Assembly (NCBI GenBank): GCA_937926975.1
Contig: CALBCJ010000033.1
Span: forward strand, 1 to 64,000
DNA from: an uncultured Propionibacteriaceae bacterium
GTDB lineage: Bacteria > Actinomycetota > Actinomycetes > Propionibacteriales > Propionibacteriaceae
DNA length: 64,000 bases
Reading direction: 5' to 3'
Shown: positions 8,301-16,622 of the stretch, one piece after another
Layout of the letters: every line of letters starts with the position of its first letter
How positions within the stretch are numbered: position 1 is the stretch's first letter
The notes under the pieces: model-generated
The model's database searches: none
What the model was told of the DNA's origin: nothing
The model's input: only the letters and a program-made list of their open reading frames with translations
Translations under genes and position numbers: made by a program

Positions 8301-11300
8301 GTATTCTCACGAATTAACGCCGTCGCCGCAATGGAGCCCGGTCTTGGAGACCGGGAATGGCCCTGACGAGCTGCTGGCGTGGGCCCCCGACATCGAGCAG
8401 CCGCAATGGAGCCCGGTCTTGGAGACCGGGAATGGTCCGTCACTCGTGGCGTCGACCAGCCGGGCCACAACGCCGCAATGGAGCCCGGTCTTGGAGACCG
8501 GGAATGGCGGTAGGCTGGGGGCATGACAGACACCGACGCAAGAAAGCCGCAATGGAGCCCGGTCTTGGAGACCGGGAATGGGGCGGAGAACGTCGTGATG
8601 CCACTCGACGGGCAGGTGCCGCAATGGAGCCCGGTCTTGGAGACCGGGAATGGGAGGACATCGCATGGTCCATCTTCGAGGCCCGGCGGCCGCAATGGAG
8701 CCCGATCTTGGAGACCGGGAATGGCCTGCACGATGTGCCTACTCAGGCACAAGCGTGATAGCCGCAATGGAGCCCGGTCTTGGAGACCGGGAATGGCCCT
8801 AAGAGGATAGCAAATAGACAGATTGTCATTTCGCCGCAATGGAGCCCGGTCTTGGAGACCGGGAATGGCAAGCGCTTGCCACTCCAGCGCGGCCTCGTAC
8901 TCGGGCCGCAATGGAGCCCGGTCTTGGAGACCGGGAATGGGGAAAACGCGGATGATCGCTGATATCTTCGCTAGTATCTGCCGCAATGGAGCCCGGTCTT
9001 GGAGACCGGGAATGGCCCAAGCGCTTGCCACTCCAGCGCGGCCTCGTACTCGGGCCGCAATGGAGCCCGGTCTTGGAGACCGGGAATGGGTTGAGACGTC
9101 GGGCGCTACGATTGAGCAGGCGCGTCGGCCGCAATGGAGCCCGGTCTTGGAGACCGGGAATGGCTCTGCCGGGACCTGGTATATAGCGCACTAAAAATGT
9201 ACGCCGCAATGGAGCCCGGTCTTGGAGACCGGGAATGGTCTAGGAGTAGTTGGTCTAGAGGTGACTTTTTTAGTTGCCGCAATGGAGCCCGGTCTTGGAG
9301 ACCGGGAATGGCTCGACGGCCCGGAGCCCGCGGATCACGTCAGGGAGCCGCAATGGAGCCCGGTCTTGGAGACCGGGAATGGCCCCGACGGGCATCCTGT
9401 CAACCAGCCGCGGCAGGGAGCCGCAATGGAGCCCGGTCTTGGAGACCGGGAATGGCCCCGACGGGCATCCTGTCAACCAGCCGCGGCAGGGAGCCGCAAT
9501 GGAGCCCGGTCTTGGAGACCGGGAATGGCCCACCACCGCAGCGGCCCCATCACAGACGACGAGCCGCAATGGAGCCCGGTCTTGGAGACCGGGAATGGCG
9601 GTACCCGGTCCGCCAGCCGCTACTCGGCATGAGGCCGCAATGGAGCCCGGTCTTGGAGACCGGGAATGGATCTGCCCGATGACAGGCACGACGTTCTGCC
9701 CGATGCCGCAATGGAGCCCGGTCTTGGAGACCGGGAATGGGGCCACATCGCCCCCCGCCTGGACGGCACCAGCAGCCTGCCGCAATGGAGCCCGGTCTTG
9801 GAGACCGGGAATGGGCAGAACGTCCGGTGGCACCACGCCGATGCCACTGAGCGGCCGCAATGGAGCCCGGTCTTGGAGACCGGGAATGGCTGCTGCGGCC
9901 TGAGCTGCCTGTGGACCCAGGGAGGCTGCCGCAATGGAGCCCGGTCTTGGAGACCGGGAATGGCGGTACGACCCAACCGACCTCCACGGCGACAGCACCG
10001 AGCCGCAATGGAGCCCGGTCTTGGAGACCGGGAATGGCCGATGCAAGGGGTCAGGCACCCACCTGAGCCCGATGGCCGCAATGGAGCCCGGTCTTGGAGA
10101 CCGGGAATGGCGGGACCGAGGCCCAGAGCGGGGTGTCGTCGGGGGGCCGCAATGGAGCCCGGTCTTGGAGACCGGGAATGGGGCGGTATTCGAGGCTGAG
10201 CGCAACGGCGTCGGCCTGCCGCAATGGAGCCCGGTCTTGGAGACCGGGAATGGGCCTCACCCTTGTCGGTCCAGGGCAGCGTCCACCAGGCGCCGCAATG
10301 GAGCCCGGTCTTGGAGACCGGGAATGGGCCCCGCCGGACGGTGCTCCGAGGGCTGGCCACGATGCCGCAATGGAGCCCGGTCTTGGAGACCGGGAATGGC
10401 GGTCTCGGCACTCCGGCCCCGTGGGGCTCGTCAGCGAGCCGCAATGGAGCCCGGTCTTGGAGACCGGGAATGGTGGGACACTGCTGGCCTGCGCCACCGC
10501 GCCGGCCAAGCCGCAATGGAGCCCGGTCTTGGAGACCGGGAATGGCGGTACGACCCAACCGACCTCCACGGCGACAGCACCGAGCCGCAATGGAGCCCGG
10601 TCTTGGAGACCGGGAATGCGGCCGCGCGCTCCGCCACCAGGGCTCGGCGCCCTGCGTCGCGCCGCAATGGAGCCCGGTCTTGGAGACCGGGAATGGCCGC
10701 CCGGCCAGCCCGGCTTGACGGGCCTGGGGCATGGTGCCGCAATGGAGCCCGGTCTTGGAGACCGGGAATGGCCTCGGCGGCGCCGTCCTCGCCTGCGACG
10801 GTGTAGCCGCAATGGAGCCCGGTCTTGGAGACCGGGAATGGTGGCGGTGGCGCCCTGCTGCACGGCGCCAAGTACGGCTCGCCGCAATGGAGCCCGGTCT
10901 TGGAGACCGGGAATGGCTGGTGGTCCTCGTCGGCGTACAGGACCTCGTCAGAGCCGCAATGGAGCCCGGTCTTGGAGACCGGGAATGGTGCCACGCCTTA
11001 CTAGGAGCCGCCTGGCGGGCGGCATGCCGCAATGGAGCCCGGTCTTGGAGACCGGGAATGGTTGTACAGGCCGGTCATCGCGAACTCGATCTCGGCGGTC
11101 GTGCCGCAATGGAGCCCGGTCTTGGAGACCGGGAATGGGTGCAGTGGAGCGCCCCCGGCGCGGAGCGGGAGACCCGCGCCGCAATGGAGCCCGGTCTTGG
11201 AGACCGGGAATGGTTGAGGACGTTGCGTGGGCCATCTTCGAGGCCCAGAGGCCGCAATGGAGCCCGGTCTTGGAGACCGGGAATGGCTGCGGCGGCGTCC

Positions 11301-13581
11301 TCAACGTACGTCCCGCTGGGGGTGACGCCGCAATGGAGCCCGGTCTTGGAGACCGGGAATGGCCGCGTCTGGCCATTAGGCCGCGTCCTCGACCACCGCG
11401 CCGCAATGGAGCCCGGTCTTGGAGACCGGGAATGGTCCGCATCGGCACCATCCCCGGAGCCTGGGCCGAGGCCGCAATGGAGCCCGGTCTTGGAGACCGG
11501 GAATGGCATCCTGAGCGACTCGGCGGTCCGCCGGGGCGGCGAGCCGCAATGGAGCCCGGTCTTGGAGACCGGGAATGGGCCACCCCGACCGCAAGCCCCG
11601 GGAGCTCCACCCTCCGGCCGCAATGGAGCCCGGTCTTGGAGACCGGGAATGGCAAGGAGTACGGAATTCCGCCTGTTTCTACGCAGATCGGGCCGCAATG
11701 GAGCCCGGTCTTGGAGACCGGGAATGGATTTGCAACCCTCGAGTTTACGTATGTGATATACGTGCCGCAATGGAGCCCGGTCTTGGAGACCGGGAATGGC
11801 GAGGCTGAGCGCAACGGCGCCGGGCTCAAGCCCGGAGTGGGCCGCAATGGAGCCCGGTCTTGGAGACCGGGAATGGGTGGCCGTGTTCCCGGTCATCTGC
11901 GCGGCTACGGCGATGCCGCAATGGAGCCCGGTCTTGGAGACCGGGAATGGGCGCGATCCTGATAAGCACGACTGCCCATATCCTAGGTGCCGCAATGGAG
12001 CCCGGTCTTGGAGACCGGGAATGGGGGGTGGAAGCGCTGGCGACGGGGCCGGCACTACGGCTGGCCGCAATGGAGCCCGGTCTTGGAGACCGGGAATGGA
12101 GGGGGTCCTGGGGGAAGGGCTTCCGAGCGAGGAGCTGCCGCAATGGAGCCCGGTCTTGGAGACCGGGAATGGGCGCGATCCTGATAAGCACGACTGCCCA
12201 TATCCTAGGTGCCGCAATGGAGCCCGGTCTTGGAGACCGGGAATGGGGGGTGGAAGCGCTGGCGACGGGGCCGGCACTACGGCTGGCCGCAATGGAGCCC
12301 GGTCTTGGAGACCGGGAATGGAGGGGGTCCTGGGGGAAGGGCTTCCGAGCGAGGAGCTGCCGCAATGGAGCCCGGTCTTGGAGACCGGGAATGGCTGGTG
12401 GTCCGTCGTCTCCCGCCAGGCCTGATACCATGCCGCAATGGAGCCCGGTCTTGGAGACCGGGAATGGCGCCCTCCCCGGTGAGCCGGGAGGCTGAGGATA
12501 TCGGCCGCAATGGAGCCCGGTCTTGGAGACCGGGAATGGCCGCCGGAAGGGCGGGATGACCGTGGTCACCGAGATCTGCCGGGCCGCAATGGAGCCCGGT
12601 CTTGGAGACCGGGAATGGCTGGATGACCAGGGTGCCTACCATTTCGTGACCGAGCACGGCCGCAATGGAGCCCGGTCTTGGAGACCGGGAATGGGTAGGC
12701 GATAGCGAGGAGTATTATGATTACTGCGACGCGCCGCAATGGAGCCCGGTCTTGGAGACCGGGAATGGCGATGTCCGTCACCCCAGAAATCGAGGACGGC
12801 GACCGCCGCAATGGAGCCCGGTCTTGGAGACCGGGAATGGGCGATACGGAGTGTCACTCACCCAGGCGGCCATCGAGCCGCAATGGAGCCCGGTCTTGGA
12901 GACCGGGAATGGGTCCGCGTCCCCCAGACCGTCGAGGCCATCCACCGAGAGCCGCAATGGAGCCCGGTCTTGGAGACCGGGAATGGCGGGACGCCCATGA
13001 CGTCCAGCTTAGCGTGCACGAGCGCACGGCCGCAATGGAGCCCGGTCTTGGAGACCGGGAATGGCGGGGGTGGAAGCGCTGGAGGCAGGGACGGCACTAC
13101 GGCTGGCCGCAATGGAGCCCGGTCTTGGAGACCGGGAATGGGTCCGGGTCGAGGATGTGACCTGGGCTGTATTCGAGGCGCCGCAATGGAGCCCGGTCTT
13201 GGAGACCGGGAATGGTAAATTGGCCTGTGATAGGCGTCCACCTCGTGAATGGGCCGCAATGGAGCCCGGTCTTGGAGACCGGGAATGGGTCCGAGCGGTC
13301 GACGAGTCGGCCTGCGACGAGCGGGGCCGCAATGGAGCCCGGTCTTGGAGACCGGGAATGGAGGGCCAGGTAGAGGACGCTACGACCGGCAGCCCGGACG
13401 CCGCAATGGAGCCCGGTCTTGGAGACCGGGAATGGAGGGTCGACTCGATCTGACTAAGCCGCTCATCACCGTGCCGCAATGGAGCCCGGTCTTGGAGACC
13501 GGGAATGGCATCAAGGCCAGCCGGAACCCCGACCGTACCCGGAGTGCCGCAATGGAGCCCGGTCTTGGAGACCGGGAATGG
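5397..13581 (-). CRISPR. Type I-G CRISPR array, 112 repeats and 111 spacers
   Basis: I counted 112 copies of a 36-base repeat. On the plus strand it begins GCCGCAATGGAGCCC and ends GACCGGGAATGG; its core is a hairpin CCCGGTCT-TGG-AGACCGGG. Units are mostly 70-79 bases, giving spacers of 34-43 bases; the first spacer is only 27. The repeats at 5397 and 5460 are degenerate, 5605 has one change, 8689 has G to A at 8705 and 10584 has a changed last base; the others I read as identical. Decay at the low-coordinate end and cas2 beyond the high-coordinate end place the leader at 13582-13750. Transcription is therefore on the minus strand, where the repeat ends ATTGCGGC. Exact duplicate spacers occur at 5716-5750/5787-5821, 9383-9419/9456-9492 and 9964-10001/10546-10583. 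Confidence 0.98.
11915..12358. repeat. Tandem duplication of three repeat-spacer units in the array
   Basis: The 222 bases at 11915-12136, holding three repeats and three spacers, recur at 12137-12358 with no difference that I can see. The three spacers begin GCGCGATCCTGATAAG, GGGGTGGAAGCGCTGG and AGGGGGTCCTGGGGG. This is best explained by unequal recombination between identical repeats, not by new acquisition. Confidence 0.95.
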
Positions 13582-13750
13582 AGCACCCGGATGAAGAGCC
13601 CTGCGACAAGGAGGATCGCACGGCCTTGCGAGCGCTGTCAACCGGGGCTGCCTCGGTCCGCAGTCTCGCGGACCCACGGAGCCCCTGTACCTTGCTCTGA
13701 CAAGGCAGCGAGGGCTCCAGCGACGGCATGGCCGCACCACAGCGCTCGAG
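13582..13750 (-). promoter_or_regulatory. CRISPR leader
   Basis: This 169-base stretch between the last intact repeat and the cas2 stop codon is the expected leader, which carries the array promoter and directs new spacers to its edge. On the minus strand there is a TTGACA at plus coordinates 13636-13641, about 55 bases before the first repeat. The matching -10 is weak. The start of pre-crRNA is therefore uncertain, but the leader position is supported by repeat decay at the opposite end. Confidence 0.75.
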
Positions 13751-14041
13751 CTAGACAATCTGCACCCCTCGTACCGGGAGCGGCAGATGAGCGCCGACGA
13801 ACGTGAACCGCTTCTCGCCAGGGTCTCCCAGGTCAACGATCACCACCGAGTCCTCACTGAGGTTCATCAGCCGCTCACTCTTTGCTCGCAGGTGAATCAG
13901 CTCCGTTTTCGTCAGGTCGCAGATAAAGACAGAGTACTGCAGTCTCTCTCCGTGTGCTTCCATCAGCTTGCATATCTGGCGCAGCCTGCGGGGCTCTCGA
14001 ATATCATACGCTATGAGGTAGCGGCGGCGTCGGCTGGTCAT
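13751..14041 (-). CDS. cas2: CRISPR-associated endonuclease Cas2
   Basis: This 96-residue protein is Cas2, which with Cas1 integrates new spacers at the leader. The fold-defining YLIAYDIREPRRLRQICKLM, with the conserved aspartate of YDI, is at the N-terminus. QYSVFICDLTKTEL follows, matching the family pattern of a second beta strand. Its ATG overlaps the cas4-cas1 stop as ATGA (14038-14041), so it is translationally coupled and is the last gene of the operon before the leader. Confidence 0.97.
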   Translation of the reverse strand: MTSRRRRYLIAYDIREPRRLRQICKLMEAHGERLQYSVFICDLTKTELIHLRAKSERLMNLSEDSVVIVDLGDPGEKRFTFVGAHLPLPVRGVQIV

Positions 14042-15708
14042 CGGGTCACCATCGGCGTGTACTGCTCCAACTCTCCCAAGACGACAGCACCCAGCAGGCG
14101 TGCTTGCACGTCCAAGATCCTTCGGTAGGAAGCGCGGTACCCGAACTGCGGGTGAGTGATCTCATGATCGAGACGTCGCTCGTACGCTCTGAGCACCGCC
14201 TTCCTGCCGCTAGCCTCCAGCATGCAGCCACCCGCCCGGGTCTTGAAGTCGCGAGGACCGACCTCGCCATTGTTCAGCACCTGCAGCACCACGCTCTCAC
14301 AGAGGAGCGGCCGGAACTCCTCGGCCAGGTCCAGCGCCAGAGCCGGTCTACCAAACCGCGGCCGGTGGAAGACTCCGTAGTACGGGTCAAACCCTATGGC
14401 GTACAGCACCACTGTCAGGTCCTTCACTAGCAGGGAGTAGCAGAACGACAGCAGGGCATTGACGGGGTCTGGAGGTGGCCGTCGCTTTCGCCCGTTCTCG
14501 ACGAACCCTGACGTGTCGACGCGAGACTCGGCACTGACCATCGAGAGGAAGCCCTCGAAGTACATCCGGGCCGCCGATCCCTCCACCCCCAGCAGCTGCT
14601 CTGACGACCCTGCGACCAGAGCGGCGTCGGCGAGGCGCTTCAGGCGGTCCGCCAGGTGCGGCTGGTCCTGGCGGGCGTTGCGTCGCATGAGCGTCCGACT
14701 GTTGCGGATCTTCCCCGAGATCATCCGCTGAGCAATCGCCAGCTTCTCGGGCTCCGGCATCGTGAACTGACGGATACGAAGATCCACGTTCCTCCCCGGC
14801 AGTCCTTCCGCTAGCCCAGAGAACCAGCCGCCATAGCTGAACCACAGCAGCGGAATGTCACACCTCAGCAGCTCCCGGGTCGCCTGCGCAGACACCGTCA
14901 CGTTGCCGAAGACGCACAGCTGGCTCACGTCGATCAGTCGGTAGCTCGCCTGGAGGTCACCCTCCAAGCGGACCTCTAGACGGTCCCGGCGGACCCCGAC
15001 CACAGCCCCCTGCAGCGTCACGTACACCGGACGTCCTTCGAGCACCGGAGCCATGAGCCGCTTCAGTGGACGGCGCTCCCGCGGCGGCTGCCGCAGAGCA
15101 CCCAGCTCATCGGGCAAGCAGATCCCGACCAGGGAGCACCGCGGACACTTTGGACTGTGAACCAGCGGAGGTGGCGCCTCCGGAGCTGCTGCTACCTTCC
15201 GGGCGTCCGCCACCGTCTGGGAAACCTCGTCGATGGCAAGCTGGTCGACAGGGACTCGGACACGCTGACGCGGTTCGGCGTACCAGATCTCGGCCCAGGC
15301 CACCCGGTATCCCGCCTCCTGCAGCAAAAGTGCCTGAATCAGCGACTGCACCCGGTCGGTCGGCCAGGCGGAGCCGTCCTTGCCTGGCCTGCCCTTCTTG
15401 TAGTCGACCGGAACCACGCAGCCGTCACCACCATCCTCCACCAGGTCGAGCGTCGCGGTGAGTCCCAGCGTCGGCGATGTCAGGGCGACGGAGCGCGCCC
15501 GTCGCCCTGCCCACGCCTCGGACGGGTCTGGCAGGTCTCCGCTCTCCTGATCGACGACACGGTGCAGGTACAGCCCTTCCTCAACATCGTCGCTGGTCGC
15601 GAACTGGCGCTGCACCCACTCCAGATGGAACAGCCGCGGGCAGTACACGAACTCGTTCATCATGCGAGCCGGAATCGTCTCCGGCAGCCCGGCATCACTC
15701 GCTGGCAT
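14038..15708 (-). CDS. cas4-cas1: Cas4-Cas1 fusion protein
   Basis: This 556-residue protein joins a Cas4 nuclease to the Cas1 integrase, as is typical of type I-G. The Cas4 part (about 1-210) has an N-terminal cysteine in MMNEFVYCPRLFHLEW, the RecB-like nuclease motif VPVDYKKGRPGK, and the C-terminal cluster CPRCSLVGIC, which with the first cysteine would hold an iron-sulfur cluster. The Cas1 part follows, with a metal-binding glutamate in VEGSAARMYFEGF, a histidine in GVFHRPRFGRPALALDL, and a downstream aspartate/glutamate stretch. Cas4 is known to help select and trim prespacers with the correct PAM. The ATG at 15708 lies 5 bases after the csb3 stop; an upstream extension inside csb3 is unlikely. 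Confidence 0.96.
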   Translation of the reverse strand: MPASDAGLPETIPARMMNEFVYCPRLFHLEWVQRQFATSDDVEEGLYLHRVVDQESGDLPDPSEAWAGRRARSVALTSPTLGLTATLDLVEDGGDGCVVPVDYKKGRPGKDGSAWPTDRVQSLIQALLLQEAGYRVAWAEIWYAEPRQRVRVPVDQLAIDEVSQTVADARKVAAAPEAPPPLVHSPKCPRCSLVGICLPDELGALRQPPRERRPLKRLMAPVLEGRPVYVTLQGAVVGVRRDRLEVRLEGDLQASYRLIDVSQLCVFGNVTVSAQATRELLRCDIPLLWFSYGGWFSGLAEGLPGRNVDLRIRQFTMPEPEKLAIAQRMISGKIRNSRTLMRRNARQDQPHLADRLKRLADAALVAGSSEQLLGVEGSAARMYFEGFLSMVSAESRVDTSGFVENGRKRRPPPDPVNALLSFCYSLLVKDLTVVLYAIGFDPYYGVFHRPRFGRPALALDLAEEFRPLLCESVVLQVLNNGEVGPRDFKTRAGGCMLEASGRKAVLRAYERRLDHEITHPQFGYRASYRRILDVQARLLGAVVLGELEQYTPMVTR

Positions 15709-15713
15709 GGCTG

Positions 15714-16622
15714 TCACACCACGGCCAAAGGCCCGGCTGACTTGAGAGCCGGGCGCCGCCGAGCCCGGCAGATCCGGGTCACACCCAGCAGGCCGAGCAC
15801 CGTCCAGTCGAGGCTCTCCCACGTACCGTCCAGGGCAGGATGCTCCACCAGCGCCCGGATCGCCTCAGGCCCCAGCGGCTCACTCCACAATGGCAAGCGA
15901 AGCTCCTGTACGTGTCGTCGCCCCTCGGTGAAGGCATGCCAGCCACTGGTCCGAACGCTGGAGCCAGCGGCGGTTGTCAACCACATGGGGTACGACATCA
16001 GCGCGAGCCAGGTTGCCCCCGGGACGCCGCGCATGTCTGCCTTCCCCTCAGGGTCATCGCAGCTGTCCCAGCTCGCTCGAGCATCCAAGTACTCTCCCGT
16101 GACACCCGACACTCGGCGCCAGCCGCACAAGGCCTCCCGCAGATAGCTCGGCTTGGCACGAACCAGCTCCAGGGGCTTCTCCAGCATGGTAGCCATCGAC
16201 TGCTTGCCCGCCGGAGCCGCGAACTGGCTGATCATGCCTCTGCCGTCCTTGTCAGCGACCAGATCGGTGACCAGCCCGGCGACCCAGCTCCATACCACGT
16301 CGCCGGAGGTGAGGTCGATCAACGACCTCAGCTCGCCCAGCTTCACGCGTAGCTTGTCTGGCGCAGCTCCAGGCGGGGGGAAGCCCACCGGGCCTCCAGG
16401 CACTGTCACCCCATTCGGCATGCCCGCGACAATGCCCTCCAGCTGCGCGACAACGGCGTCCAGACTGACCAGGGTAGAACTCAGCACGGGAATGGCGTCA
16501 GAGTCCCAGAACAGCCGGGTGCACGGATCCGTTGAGTCACGGATCAGGCGAACCGTCCCGATGGCAGCGAGAATGGCCAGGGGCGAGTCCCCCACCAAGG
16601 CCGGGAGCCGAACCTCACTCAT
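15714..16622 (-). CDS. csb3: Type I-G Cascade subunit Csb3 (Cas8-like)
   Basis: This 302-residue protein sits where type I-G loci carry csb3 (the GSU0052-like family), thought to act as the large or PAM-recognising subunit of the interference complex. The start VRLPALVGDSPLAILAAIG followed by LTRL-like hydrophobic residues and LFWDSD resembles that family's N-terminus. No catalytic motif is expected or seen. Its ATG overlaps the cas3 stop as ATGA (16619-16622), which fixes the start; a longer frame exists but is not needed. Other I-G-like loci use a much longer Csx17 protein, and none is present here. The assignment rests more on position than on strong sequence recall. Confidence 0.8.
   Translation of the reverse strand: MSEVRLPALVGDSPLAILAAIGTVRLIRDSTDPCTRLFWDSDAIPVLSSTLVSLDAVVAQLEGIVAGMPNGVTVPGGPVGFPPPGAAPDKLRVKLGELRSLIDLTSGDVVWSWVAGLVTDLVADKDGRGMISQFAAPAGKQSMATMLEKPLELVRAKPSYLREALCGWRRVSGVTGEYLDARASWDSCDDPEGKADMRGVPGATWLALMSYPMWLTTAAGSSVRTSGWHAFTEGRRHVQELRLPLWSEPLGPEAIRALVEHPALDGTWESLDWTVLGLLGVTRICRARRRPALKSAGPLAVV

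Noticed and set aside
7626..8979. Possible further spacer pair (7626-7661 and 8941-8979), both ending GCTAGCATCT or GCTAGTATCT
   Set aside because: The match is confined to about ten bases next to the repeat and the encoded peptides do not agree further.
10094..11962. Long open frames through the CRISPR array, encoding repeats such as MEPGLGDREW and SRSPRPGSIAA
   Set aside because: They arise because the 36-base repeat has no stop codons in several frames. They change frame with spacer length, have no ribosome sites and show no conserved domain.
13009..13836. Minus-strand frame running from the leader into the array
   Set aside because: It starts inside cas2 in another frame and continues into repeats. 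It would cover the leader and has no ribosome site.
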